A stretch of DNA of 64,000 nucleotides from Planococcus citri. Lineage: Eukaryota > Arthropoda > Insecta > Hemiptera > Pseudococcidae. Below, in pieces: positions 25,501-38,155 of this stretch. Numbering within the stretch: position 1 is the stretch's first letter; each line of letters begins with the position of its first letter. The notes below the pieces were generated by a model. That model was given only the letters and a program-made list of their open reading frames with translations. It did no database searches and was not told the DNA's origin. The position numbers and the translations under genes are program-made. The DNA is taken from positions 70,345,350 through 70,409,349 of the forward strand of contig NC_088680.1 of assembly GCF_950023065.1 (NCBI RefSeq), in the 5' to 3' direction.

Positions 25501-28500
25501 TAGTTCGCCATATGACAATAGGAGTAATTGCACCCCCTCCCCCCGCCGATCCTCCAGGACAGCTTTTTTCTCAAAGGGGGACACCCTACGGAATATTTTA
25601 AAGCAAACTTCCCCAAAAAAAAGTTGACCTTACTTACAAAATGGTGGCCATTATGATTGATATGTCAGCCGAAATCGCAGATTTTGCGTTTCAACATAGG
25701 ACTTGCACGACATTTTTCAAACCTTACAAAGGTAGATCGAAAGATCATGCAAAAATTAATCACCTGTCAAAATTTCAAGTGCCAAGGTGCGTTTTTCAAT
25801 TTTTGGTGAATTTTTGAAAATCCAATTTAGGCCAAAAATGAGGGAAAAAATCAAAATTTTACCAAATTGACCAAGAAAGCTGAAATTTGAGATTTACCCT
25901 ATTTTCGACATGCCAAATCGATTGGAAACGGTTTCAAACCGTTTTGAGCAGTTCTGGAGCCTCCAGCTGATTTTTGAAACTCGAAATTCCCACAAAATTC
26001 CATCCAATTGGAGTCGTAAAGCTGAAATTTATTCTAAAAACTAATTTCAATACTCTACGAAGTACTGCAGGTAAATTTCAAGTCGTTTTGGAGCCTCCAG
26101 CGACTTTTTGAAAATTCCTGAAGCCTCCAGCAGATTTTTGAAACTTTAAATTTTTACAAAATTTTATCAAATGGAGATGGAAAGCTGAAATTTACCCTAC
26201 ACTCCAATTTTAACACCCTCTGAAGACGACTTCAGGTGGGTTCAAGTCATTTTAGAACCTCCAGCGAGTTTTCTGAAAATTACTGGAGCCTCCAGCAGAT
26301 TTTTGAAACTTGAAATCCACGCAACATTAATTTATCAAATGGAGTGTTGGCAAGCTGAAATTTACTTCGCACACTACATGGTGGATTCAAATGGTTTTGA
26401 AGCTTCCAGGTACTTTTAGGAAAATTCAATTTTCCAAAAAAACGCAATACAAACTTTTCAAGAAGTCGCTGGAGGTTCCAGAACGACTTGAAATCCACCA
26501 GCAGTCAACTTCGTAGCGCATTGAAATCAGTTTGCAGAATGAATTTCGACTCTCCATCTCTGTTTGATGAAATTTTGGGGAAATTTCACGTTTCAAAAAT
26601 CGACTGGAGGCTCCAGTAATTTTCAAAAAAGTCGCTGGAGGCTCTATATGACTTGAACCCACCTGAAGTCGTCTTCAGAGGGTGCGAAAATTGGAGTGTA
26701 GGGTAAATTTCAGCTTTCCATCTCCGTTTGATGAAATTTTGTAAACATTTAAAGTTTCAAAAATCTGCTGGAGGCTTCAGGAATTTTCGAAAAGTCCGTG
26801 GAGGCTCCAAAACTACTTGAAATTCACCTGCAGTACTTCGTAGCGTATTGAAATTAGTTTTTAGAGCACGAACTTTTTCAAAATTTACAAAGGTAGGACG
26901 AAAGATCATGCAAAAATTGATCACTTGTCAAAATTTCAAGTGCTAAAGCGCGTTTTTCGATTTTTGGTGAATTTTTGAAAATCCAATTTAGGCCAAAAAT
27001 GAGGGAAAAAATCAAAATTTTACCAAATTGACCAAGAAAGCTGAAATTTGAGATTTACCCTATTTTCGACATGCCAAATCGATTGGAAACGGTTTCAAAC
27101 CGTTTTGAGCAGTTCTGGAGCCTCCAGCTGATTTTTGAAACTCGAAATTCCCACAAAATTCCATCCAATTGGAGTCGTAAAGCTGAAATTTATTCTAAAA
27201 ACTAATTTCAATACTCTACGAAGTACTGCAGGTAAATTTCAAGTCGTTTTGGAGCCTCCAGCGACTTTTTGAAAATTCCTGAAGCCTCCAGCAGATTTTT
27301 GAAACTTTAAATTTTTACAAAATTTTATCAAATGGAGATGGAAAGCTGAAATTTACCCTACACTCCAATTTTAACACCCTCTGAAGACGACTTCAGGTGG
27401 GTTCAAGTCATTTTAGAACCTCCAGCGAGTTTTCTGAAAATTACTGGAGCCTCCAGCAGATTTTTGAAACTTGAAATCCACGCAACATTAATTTATCAAA
27501 TGGAGTGTTGGCAAGCTGAAATTTACTTCGCACACTACATGGTGGATTCAAATGGTTTTGAAGCTTCCAGGTACTTTTAGGAAAATTCAATTTTCCAAAA
27601 AAACGCAATACAAACTTTTCAAGAAGTCGCTGGAGGTTCCAGAACGACTTGAAATCCACCAGCAGTCAACTTCGTAGCGCATTGAAATCAGTTTGCAGAA
27701 TGAATTTCGACTCTCCATCTCTGTTTGATGAAATTTTGGGGAAATTTCACGTTTCAAAAATCGACTGGAGGCTCCAGTAATTTTCAAAAAAGTCGCTGGA
27801 GGCTCTATATGACTTGAACCCACCTGAAGTCGTCTTCAGAGGGTGCGAAAATTGGAGTGTAGGGTAAATTTCAGCTTTCCATCTCCGTTTGATGAAATTT
27901 TGTAAACATTTAAAGTTTCAAAAATCTGCTGGAGGCTTCAGGAATTTTCGAAAAGTCCGTGGAGGCTCCAAAACTACTTGAAATTCACCTGCAGTACTTC
28001 GTAGCGTATTGAAATTAGTTTTTAGAGCACGAACTTTTTCAAAATTTACAAAGGTAGGACGAAAGATCATGCAAAAATTGATCACTTGTCAAAATTTCAA
28101 GTGCTAAAGCGCGTTTTTCGATTTTTGGTGAATTTTTGAAAATCCAATTTAGGCCAAAAATGAGGGAAAAAATCAAAATGTTACCAAATTGACCAAGAAA
28201 GGTGAAATTTGGGATATACTCTATTTTCGACATGCCAAATCGATTGGGAACGTTTTCAAACCGTTTTGAGCAGTTCTGGAGCCTCCAGCAGATTTTTGAA
28301 ACTCGAAATTCCCACAAAATTCCATCAAATTGGACTTGCAAAGCTGAAATTTATTCTAAAAACTGATTTCAATACGCTACGAAGTACTGCAGGAGAATTT
28401 AAAGTCGTTTTGGATCCTCCAGCGACTTTTTGAAAATTCCTGAAACTTTCAGCAGATTTTTGAAACCTTGAATTTTCACAAAATTTCATCAAATAGAGAT

Positions 28501-29882
28501 GGAAAGCTGAAATTTGCTCTGCATTCCCATTTTAACACCCACTGAAGACGACTTCAGGTAAGATTCAAGTAATTTTACGACCTCCAGCGACTTTTTTTGA
28601 AAATTACTGGAGCCTCCAGCAGACTTTTGAAACTTAAATTTTCACAAAATTTCATCAAATGGAGATGGAAAGCTGAAATTTACTCTACACTCCAATTTTA
28701 ACACCCTCTGAAGACGACTTCAGGTGGGTTCAAGTCATTTTAGGGCCTCCAGCGACTTTTTTGAAAATTACTGGAGCCTCCAGTAGATTTTTGAAACTTG
28801 AAATTCCCGCAACATTAATATTTATCAAATGGAGTTGGCAAGCTGAAATTTACTTCGCAGGCTACATGGTGGTTTCAAATGGTTTTGAAGCTTCCAGCTA
28901 CTTTTAGGAAATTACAATTTTCCAAAAAAACGTCATACAACCTTTCAAAATGTTGCTGGAGGCTCCAAAACGACTTGAAATTTACCAGCAGTCAACTTCG
29001 TAGCATATTGAAATTAGTTTGCAGGATGAATTTCAACTCTCCGTCTTGGTACTCGTATGATAAAAGTTTGGGGAAATTTCAAGTTTCAAAAATCTACTGG
29101 AGGCTCCAGTAATTTTCAAAAAAGTCGTTGGAGGCTCTAAAATGACTTGAAATCCACCAGAAGTCGTTTTCAGGGGGTGTCAAAATTGGAGTGTAGAGTC
29201 AGCTTTCCATCTCCATTTGATGAAATTTTGTGAAAATTTAAAGTTTCAAAAATCTGCTGGAAGCTTCAGGAATTTTCAAAAAGTCGCTGGAGGATCCAAA
29301 ACGACTTGAAATTCACCTGCAGTACTTTGTAGCGTATTGAAATTAGTTTTTAGAATAAATTTCAGCTTTACAACTCCAATTGGATGGAATTTTGTGGGAA
29401 TTTTGAGTTTCAAAAATCTGCTGGAGGCTCCAGAACTGCTCAATACGGGTTGAAACCATTTCCAATCGATTTGACATATCGAAAATAGGGTATATCCCAA
29501 ATTTCAGCTTTCTTGTTCAATTTGGTAAAATTTTGATTTTTTCCCTCATTTTTAGCCTAAATTGGATTTTCAAAAATTCGCCAAATATCGAAAAACGCAC
29601 TTTAGCACTTGAAATTTTGACAGTCGATAAATTTTTGTATGATCTTTCGATCTACCTTTGTAAGGTTTGAAAAAGTTCGTGCAAGTCCTATGTTGAAACG
29701 CAAAATCTGCGATTTCGGCTGACATGTCAATCAAAATGCCCGCCATTTTGTAAGTGAGGCCAACTTTTTTCGGGTAAGTTTACTTTAAAATGTTCCTTAG
29801 GATGTCCCCTTCAAGAAAAAAGTTGTCCCGGAGGATCGGCGGGGGGGGGGTGCAATTACTCCTATTGTCATATGCCGAACTA
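25501..29882. mobile_element. Family A long inverted-repeat element, copy A2
   Basis: The inverted ends start TAGTTCGSCATATGACAAT and run into a C/G homopolymer, at 25501-25550 and about 29840-29882. Similarity continues inward on both arms through the 'gatgtcccc', 'cgaaatcgcagattttgcg' and 'gatcatgcaaaaatt' segments. The centre carries GGAGCCTCCAG units in both orientations. Flanking triplets are TTA (left) and TGA (right). The length is 4.4 kb, partly due to an internal 1161-bp duplication. No coding sequence for a transposase is seen; reading frames are repeat translations. Confidence 0.8.
25799..28179 (+). repeat. Exact 1161-bp tandem duplication inside A2
   Basis: Positions 25799-27018 appear identical to 26960-28179 (offset 1161 bp), with the first mismatches at 25798/26959 and 27019/28180. 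The two frames 26280-26662 and 27441-27823 translate identically. Because surrounding repeat units have diverged strongly, this duplication is recent or was homogenised, or it is an assembly artefact. Confidence 0.9.
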
Positions 29883-32523
29883 TGAGGCATAAAATGTCAA
29901 ACTTTCTGTTTTCAGTTCGGATCTCACACGAGCTACCCTCAATCCCTTTTCTTGATTTCGGACCAATAGACCAAATTATTATTAGCATAGTTTTCGGACG
30001 AGGCCATATTCATGGCAAACGCGTTATATTATGAGCCTACAGCATACCTATGGATATAACATAGCAGCTATGGCTATGTACATAAGAGTTGTCTAATGCT
30101 TGTGGAATTTTCACAGTCTTGTTGAGGTTTATCTTAATCCGCCTACACTTGTAGGCTGCAGCGCGCATAGTCATTGCACGTCATAGAATAATAGATTAAT
30201 GGCACCTAAATCGATAAGATATTCGCATTGGCGAGCCGCGCGATGGTGATGGTGATGGCGGGTTGCCTTTTGCTGTAGGTATACTCGCGTCGTACTATGT
30301 AGTATTTTACGAGTACCTACGTCCACGTCTCTACCGGTTTCTTATAGTCGTATTTTCAAAACACACCGTGCTCAATTGACGAATTACTCTTTGAGAAAAA
30401 CTTATTTAATAGCGATGTGCTGAGGCCAGGCGGCTTCTTCGAACACGAACAATACACATTGTTGGCGTGATTCGGTACAGTACAGTGCAGTGCAGTACAC
30501 TGCAACCAGCTCAACTAATGATCTTCATGTAAGTCTAATTATTCTTATATTAGAAAAAAAAAAAAGGAAGGAAAAAAAATCCCCGTATAGCCTTAACTAC
30601 CAGTTATCGACTGCGTTTAAATTGTATTTTTATTATAGTCTGCAGCGCGCGATGGCATATAGTGGCACAAGTATAGTATAAGTACTATACGAGTAGGTAG
30701 GCATCAAAAGAAAGATATAGAGAAACACACTGCTGAGAAGACGAGTAAAAAGAAAAATTCACGGTGACGGTACGTCTATATTAGGTCTAGTTGGTAGCTG
30801 GTCACCAATTAAGAATCGTTTACTTGGTCAAAAGTATAACCCGGCCGGGCGGCCACCTTCGCCATTATTTTGTCAAATTTTCAAACTATACCGCGGTTGT
30901 TTCTCGAGGAGAAATGAAAAAATTGTCGAATCACTACGAATAATGATGAATAGGGGGAGGAAAACGAAAAACACGACCCTAAAATTCTTACATTTTGTGA
31001 ATGCGTGCGATCTTCATAGGTAGAGGTACCTTTGACTGAAGAAAAGAGAATCGAATCGAATCGTTCGACATTCTTTTGTGATTTCCGGCCAAGATACAAT
31101 AAGTACATGATTTAGAACAAGGAGGCGAACAGTGGCAGGCTGAGACGATGACGACTGAGAACGAGAGAGAGAGAGAGGAGTGGAAACGTGGTATTAATAA
31201 AAGTGATCTTCATCGTATAGGTATTAGGTACGAGTATAGTTCAATTGACTCTTGAATACCTATTACCTGAGAGGTAGGTACATTGGTACAAGGTACGAGT
31301 ACGTGTGCGAGTAAGTAAAGTCGGGTTACGTTGACCTTATAGCGCTGCAGAGTGCAGAGCGTTGTGCAGATGAGATGGAGAAAATACGAGTAAAAACAAC
31401 TCGTCGTTGGTTTTTAAAATGTCGATTTCGTGAAATAAAAATAATTAACGCCGCGCAGCTCTGGATGCTGTCCGTGTCCGTGTGCCGCGCCATCATAACT
31501 GTCTGGGAATTGTAAAGAAGCCTGAGGTCGAGCCAAGGCAAACCAGCTTCCGGCTGCATTTAAGGGCTGCCGTGGGCAACTGCTCTCTCTCACTCGTTCT
31601 ACCTGAGACTCACCCCTTGACTCGATTAAGGTTCGTTTGCTTCCCTCTCTGCCTCTCTGTCTCTCTCTCTCTAGCACATCTCTTCGCAATATCTTTCCAA
31701 TCAATCTTTTCCTTCTTAAACCTTATTATTATTTGTGATTATTAATAGTTTGTTGTGTACTCCACCCCGCTGTTGCGCTGTCCGTATCCGTATCTGCACC
31801 GATAAGCTATAATACTCTATAGCTGCACATCCTATAATACCTACTTACTTACATAAAACATCAATACCAGCTCGTAATCTTTCAAACACGCAAACGTAAT
31901 TTTATTTTCTTCTTCCCTCCTCCTCCGCTTTCTATACTTACATACTGCTGCTCAATCAATGGTGATTTTTACGCACGGAATATATGCGCCAGAGTTGTCG
32001 TCGTAATTCGTCTTCCAAATCGAAAAATTCGACCACTCTGTGTACATTTTTTCGTGAAAAATTTCATCAAAATTGAGATCTCTAGAAGGGTAGGAAAAGG
32101 TACGATTAACAGATTCGAAATTAAGTTAAACGGTGAGGAATCAGTCGACGATCGGATGTTGACCCCTTGGCTATATAATAGAAGATACTACAAATTTGTG
32201 GAACAGGTGTGGGTTTTTCTTGTCACGCTATTTTTTTTCTACTATATGCTTTGGGCGTTAAAACGATTAATTTGTTGCCATATGGGGTGGGTCACTGGAC
32301 ATTCAGTAGCATGATTGCAGCTTTATAATATTGGCGTGTATCTTTGTGAAAAAATGAACGCTAGTTTGATTATTCTGTATAGGTAGTAGAAGGCGAGGAT
32401 TAGTTCACGTAGGTCTGTGTATTTTTGATTTTTTTTTCGTTCGGTTCGCGAATGTGAGTTTACAAAAGTGAGTCTGCTTAATTCATAGGTAGCCTATACT
32501 TTTTATAGGTATCGAATATGCTA
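29883..32523. other. Non-coding DNA
   Basis: No supported gene. It contains short low-complexity runs (GATGGT repeat near 30242, CAGTG repeats near 30478-30496, a CT-rich run at about 31647-31673) and GC-richer patches near 30840 and 31440-31600 that could be promoter or exon, but no frame matches a known family. Confidence 0.4.
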
Positions 32524-32566
32524 AAGGAACGTATTGAGGTGTAGTTGCATTTTTGGAAAGAGCACT
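32524..32566 (+). repeat. Fragment of a family B inverted end
   Basis: The segment aligns with the B left end: an 'aaggaacgtattgaggtgt' stretch, then 'atttttggaaagagca', with about 20 internal bases missing relative to B1. It ends at the start of the GGTCATTCCACGTCAATT element. Confidence 0.5.
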
Positions 32567-32569
32567 GAG

Positions 32570-32915
32570 GGTCATTCCACGTCAATTCGACCAAAAAGTG
32601 GTAGGGGGTTCTGCGATTTTTTTGAAATTTTTCCTGTGGAAAGACTTTCCGGAGGAATGACCAATGGCGTAAATCGCAGCCCTCTAGTCCATTTTTAAAG
32701 GCAGCCAGGGGGTGTCAAAGTTTTCAGTGAACATACAATATCATCTATTTCAGAAGTGGATTACTCGATAACCGCGATACCTACCAAAATAGAACTTTTT
32801 CCCATAGTTAGGGGTTTTGAAAGGCTTTTTGGTGATATCATAAAAATCAGTGTTGCCACTTTTTTTCGTACAAAAAATTAGCTCAAAAAAATTCGAAACG
32901 TAGTTTTCATATGAG
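32570..32915 (+). repeat. Left part of a GGTCATTCCACGTCAA-type repeat
   Basis: Begins with GGGTCATTCCACGTCAATTC, which looks like a terminal repeat end. No reversed copy of this end was found downstream in the window, so the element may be truncated or incomplete. Confidence 0.4.
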
Positions 32916-33071
32916 GAGCTGAGAATCAAAACTCACATTTGCCAAAAAAAAAAAAAAACGTTTTATGGCAGATTTGGATATACCGTTTTACACTCTATAA
33001 TGTGACATATTCGGTTTTTTTGGATCAAAGTCATTTTGGTGTGAAATTCACCTTCAAAACCAAGGGTTAGA

Positions 33072-33112
33072 ATCAAAACTCACATTTGCCAATGGCAAAT
33101 GTGAGTTTTGAT
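33072..33112. repeat. Perfect 41-bp hairpin
   Basis: Two 20-bp arms beginning ATCAAAACTCACATTTGCC are exact reverse complements separated by one A. The arm sequence is the same ACTCACATTTGCCA motif that marks the ends of element E. Confidence 0.85.
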
Positions 33113-33399
33113 GAAAACTTAGTTTTGTTTGCAAAATTCCATAGGGAAAAGTTTGATAACAAGCTGAATTTTGGTACACGGGGGTTTTTTGATACGCTGA
33201 ACACGAATTTGGGGTGTCCAGGTGAATCCGGTGTACGCTTCCCCCTTTTTTGTGGACCTTAAGCCCCCAAATTTGTTTTTTTGCGTTTAAGTCTGAAAAT
33301 ATGCAATTTTATGCAAGATTTATGTTTTTTGGGTCGCAGAATACGAATTTGACAATATTTTTTTTGTAGGGGTGGGGGATGAGGGGGTTAGGGGGGCGA

Positions 33400-33832
33400 G
33401 AAATTCAAAATTTGACTATAATGATGTGTGATATGTCGAAATGTATGTTTTTGAGGGTGTAGATCACGAATTTGACAATATTTTTTTTCGTAGGGGTCAA
33501 TGGTGGGGGCTGAGGGGTGAAAATGGTTAAAAATTCAAAATTTGACTATAATGATGTGTGACATGTCGAAATGTACGTTTTCGTGGTTGTAGATCACGAA
33601 TTTGACAATATTTTTTTCGTAAGGGTTGATGGTGGGGGATGAAGGGGGTGAAAAATTCAAAATTTGACCATAATGATGTGTGATATGTCGAAATGTATGT
33701 TTTTGAGAGTGTAGATCACGAATTTGACAATATTTTTTTCGTAGGGGTGAATTGTGGGGGATGAAGGGGGTGAAAACGGTGAACAATTCAAAATTTGACT
33801 ATAATGATGTGTAATATGTCGAAATGTACCAA
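33400..33832 (+). repeat. Tandem repeat in left arm of element E
   Basis: Four monomers of about 121-131 bp, anchored by 'gatgtgtgatatgtcgaaatg'-type strings near 33423, 33553, 33674 and 33805. Each also contains 'cacgaatttgacaatattt' and a G-rich 'gtgggggatga' stretch. The reverse complement block lies in the right arm at about 34205-34690. Confidence 0.85.
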
Positions 33833-34204
33833 GTATAAATAATTCAACTGAAAGTGAGTAATTTTCATCAATTTACTCGATTTTAGTTTGTTATAAAGTC
33901 GTTATAGAGGTTTAATTTACGTTAAAACTCCGTGTTTTGCCTATTCTGCTACATAAATAGGAATAGAACAAATTTTTGCACGTAGATGCACGGGAAATCC
34001 CAGGGGCTAGTACTTCAGATAGTGTATTTCAAGATGTCATTTGCCATTTTTGCCCCCGAATGCCCCGGCGACGACAACAGTCAATTATAGTGAAAAATCA
34101 TGGTGAATTTTGTTTAAATGTTACAAATTTTTTCTTCCAGGGACTTTGACGGCTCTCCAATAGAAAATTCTCCATCCCCCACCCTTCACCTTTTCTACAC
34201 CTTC

Positions 34205-34690
34205 AAAAACTTACATTTTGACATATCACACATCATTATGGTCAAATTTTGAATTTTTCACCGTTTTCACCCCCTTCATCCCCCACAATTCACCCCTACG
34301 AAAAAAATATTGTCAAATTCGTGATCTACACCCTCAAAAACATACATTTCGACATATCACACATCATTATGGTCAAATTTTGAATTTTTCACCCCCTTCA
34401 TCCCCCACCATCAACCCTTACGAAAAAAATATTGTCAAATTCGTGATCTACAACCACGAAAACGTACATTTCGACATGTCACACATCATTATAGTCAAAT
34501 TTTGAATTTTTAACCATTTTCACCCCTCAGCCCCCACCATTGACCCCTACGAAAAAAAATATTGTCAAATTCGTGATCTACACCCTCAAAAACATACATT
34601 TCGACATATCACACATCATTATAGTCAAATTTTGAATTTCTCGCCCCCCTAACCCCCTCATCCCCCACCCCTACAAAAAAAATATTGTCA
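34205..34690 (-). repeat. Tandem repeat in right arm of element E
   Basis: Four or so monomers matching those of the left arm in reverse complement, in the mirrored order of variants, which shows the whole arm was copied as a palindrome rather than amplified independently. Confidence 0.8.
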
Positions 34691-35168
34691 AATTCGTATT
34701 CTGCGACCCAAAAAACATAAATCTTGCATAAAATTGCATATTTTCAGACTTAAACGCAAAAAAACAAATTTGGGGGCTTAAGGTCCACAAAAAAAGGGGA
34801 AGCGTACACCGGATTCACCTGGACACCCCAAATTCGTGTTCAGCGTATCAAAAAACCCCCGTGTACCAAAATTCTGCTTGTTATCAAACTTTTCCCTATC
34901 GTCGTAATTAAAACAGTGAAAAAAAATTTGATTGCAAATCTTGGAGTCAAAACTCACATTTGCCATTCTTTGTCTGGATATTAAAGCAGAAGGGAGCTAG
35001 GTGAAAATCAGTCAACACAGGGAATCGTGTTCTAGTAGCGCTATCTAATGATTCATTTTGGTATTATAAGTTTTTTCAACTGGCAACACTACTAACTCAG
35101 TTTTTCGCGTTTTTCTCAAAATCGTTTATGGTGGCAAATGTGAGTTTTGATTCTCAGCTCCTCATATC

Positions 35169-35747
35169 GTTCCGACTCTCAAAAATTCTGAAAAAAATAT
35201 ATTACGGACAACTTTTCATTCTGAACAACGTATTAAAAAATTGAGATGGCACAATGTCGCAAAGTCGATTTAAAAAAATTTCAAGTTTGCGGAAAAATTC
35301 GATTTTTTGATTCAAATCATGAAAAAAAGTTTTGATTGGTGAAGTTGGCCCATTTGACCCCTATTTTTACGTATCTGTTGAAAAAATTTGAAAAAACCTT
35401 TTACTCGATGAAATAAACTACTCACAAAAAAATCAAAATTCGAAAAAATTCAATTTTCAATTTCAAACATCAAAAAAAGTTTAAATTTATTCAGTCGTCT
35501 TATTTTGACCTCTTTCTGACGTATTTCATGAAAAAGTTGATAAAAATTACACTCACAACAAAAAAATAAAAATTTGTTTATTTTTTGAATCTTTTCGAAT
35601 TTTAATTTTTTTGTGATGAGTTCATTTCATCGAGTGAAAGCGTTTTTCCACATTAGAATTACTGCAATTCACACGAAACTGATGAAATGCCAGTTTTGTA
35701 TTCTATTTTTTTTTTAATTTTTGGTTACTTTTTCAAACTTTTTTTTC
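35169..35747. other. AT-rich non-coding DNA
   Basis: Diverged low-complexity sequence with repeated 'caaaaaaattcgaa'-like strings; no gene seen. Confidence 0.4.
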
Positions 35748-36247
35748 ATCAAAAAGTCACCAGGTTATGAAATATGACTTTTCAACGTTCTGTTGAATTC
35801 TGGTGACTTCTGGTGAATCAGACTAAGATTCACCAGAAGTCACCAGGTTTGCTAAATTGGCTCAAATAAGGCCACTTTTTTCACCAAAATTAAGTCACTA
35901 GGGTATGAAATATGACTTTTCAACGTTCGGGTGAATTCTGGTGACTTCTGGTGAATCTTGGTAACTGATTCGCCAGAAGTCACCAGGTTTACAAAATCGC
36001 TCAAATAAAGCCTCTTCTTTCACCAAAAAGTCACCCGGGTATGAAATATGACTTTTCATTGTTCTGGTGAATTCTGGTGACTTCTGATGAATCAGTCACC
36101 AAGATTCACCAGAAGTCACTAGGTTTGCAAAATCGCTCAAATAAAGCCTCTTCTTTCACCAAAAAGTCACCCGGGTATGAAATATGACTTTTCAACGTTC
36201 TGGTGACTTCTGGTGAATCTTGGTGACTGATTCGCCAGAAGTCACCG
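35748..36247 (-). repeat. Second satellite block, reverse orientation
   Basis: Four monomers (anchors near 35773, 35918, 36047 and 36183) that are the reverse complement of the 'atttcataacc / agaagtgg' subtype of the array at 18066-19985. Only this one of the two subtypes is present here. Confidence 0.85.
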
Positions 36248-36912
36248 GCCAGAGTTCCCCAAAACATGTTATAAAACATGCCAAAATGAAAGTTTTTTAT
36301 ATAAAAATTTTCAATATATCTACTTGTATGTATTACGATTTTAGATTCGAGTGAGTGGACCAAAAAATACCTTTTATCGTGCTTACATTAGCACAATAGT
36401 AGGTACTACTCTTGATATACCTGCTTACTCTGTTATATAAATGGTTTGGATGCCATTAATGACTTAAAGCACTAATAAACATCGAATGGTAGGTATCAAG
36501 TATCAACTATATTTAGAGGTATACTAGTCGATTGATGGCTGGAAATTGTAAACATTATGATGTATGTCTAATTGTCTATACTCTACAGTAAAACAGTAAA
36601 GCTATGGGTACCATATGCAACGCTTCACACTTGAAATCTATTGTTTTATGGCTATTATACTCCACACGAGATCTACGCGGCTATTTGTTACAATACAAAT
36701 CGACAATGTACGAGTACCTAGCAGTAAATTGATCGATGAAAGCGAGATGCCAACGTAAATATTACGTAGATTTTTCTACAGGCTCGAGTGAAATAAACCA
36801 TTCCTCGGGGCAATAATAAATACCCATTAAGTAATTCGATAAAAATACACCTCAATGATTTTCCATCTTCGTGATAAATTGTAAGAAAGTAAAAAAGAGC
36901 AAGAGTATATTA
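36248..36912. other. Non-coding DNA
   Basis: No gene or repeat recognised. Confidence 0.4.
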
Positions 36913-38149
36913 TAGTCCGGCATACGACAATAGGAGTAATTGCACCCCCCCCCCGCCGATCCTCCGTGACAACTTTTTTCTTGAAGGGGACATCCTAAGG
37001 AACATTTTAAAGCAAACTTGCCCAAAAAAAAGTTGGCCTTACTTACAAAATGGCGGCCATTTTGATTGACAGGTCAGCCGAAATCGCAGATTTTGCGTCT
37101 TAACATAGGACTTGCCCGACTTTTTTCAAACTTTACAAAGGTAGATCGAAAGATCATGCAAAAATTTATCACCTGTCGAAATTTCAAGTGCTAAAGTGCG
37201 TTTTTCGATTTTTGGTGAATTTTTGAAAATCCAATTTAGGCCAAAAATGAGGGGAAAAAATCAAAATTTTACCAACTTGACCGAGAAAGCTGAAATTTGG
37301 GATGTGCCCTATTTTCGACATGCCAAATCGATTGGAAACGGTTTCAACCCGTTTTGAGCAGTTCTGAAGCCTCCAGCAGATTTTTGAAACTCGAAATTCC
37401 CACAAAATTCCATCAAATTGGAGTTGTAAAGCTAAAATGTATTCTAAAAACTAATTTCAATACGCTACGAAGTACTGCAAGTGAACTTCAAGTCGTTTTG
37501 GATCCTCCAGTGACTTTTTGAAAATTCCTGAAGCCTCCAGCAGATTTTTGAAACTTTAAATTTTCACAAAATTTCATCAAATGGAGATGGAAAGCTGAAA
37601 TTTACTCTACATTCCAATTTGAACACCCTCTGAAAACGACTTCTGGTGGATTTCAAGTCATTTTAGAGCCTCCAACTACTTTTTTGAAAATTACTGGAGC
37701 CTCCAGTAGATTTTTGAAACTTGAAATTTCCCCAAAATTTTATCAAACCAAGACGGAGAGTCGAAATTCATTCTGCAAACTAATTTCAATATGCTACGAA
37801 GTTGACTGCTGGTGAATTTCAAGTCGTTTTGGAGCCTCCAGCAACTTTTTGAAAGGTTGTATGACGTTTTTTTGGAAAATTTAAATTTCCTAAAAGTAGC
37901 TGGAAGCTTCAAAACCATTTGAAACCACCATGTAGTCTGCGAAGTGAATTTCAGCTTGCCAACTCCATTTGATAAATTAATGTGGCAGGAATTTCAAGTT
38001 TCAAAAATGTACTGGAGGCTCCAGTAATTTTCAAAAAAGTCGCTGGAGGCCCTAAAAAGACTTGAACCCACCTGAAGTCGTCTTCAGAGGGTGTTAAATT
38101 TTTTTTTTTTTCAAACACCTCCGACGCACTAGGCGCCAAGGGGTTTGTA

Positions 38150-38155
38150 TTTATT
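38150..38155 (-). terminator. Poly(A) signal of the retroposon
   Basis: AATAAA on the minus strand, 38 bases before the poly(A) tract. This shows the inserted copy derives from a polyadenylated transcript. Confidence 0.65.

Larger units (their letters stand above)
32916..35168. mobile_element. Composite palindromic element E
   Basis: The outer inverted ends share 'atatgaggagctgagaatc' (about 32911-32933 and 35145-35168). Two long arms, about 33160-33840 and 34200-34900, are close reverse complements; both contain the 'gggcttaaggtcc' segment and a block of about four tandem monomers. The spacer (about 33841-34195) is unique. The motif ACTCACATTTGCCA recurs at least five times. No protein-coding frame outside the repeats is supported. 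The structure resembles a fold-back or long-TIR element; its superfamily is unknown. Confidence 0.7.

Noticed and set aside
32570..32600. Complete GGTCATTCCACGTCAA MITE
   Set aside because: Only one end was found; no reversed end lies within the next few kilobases.
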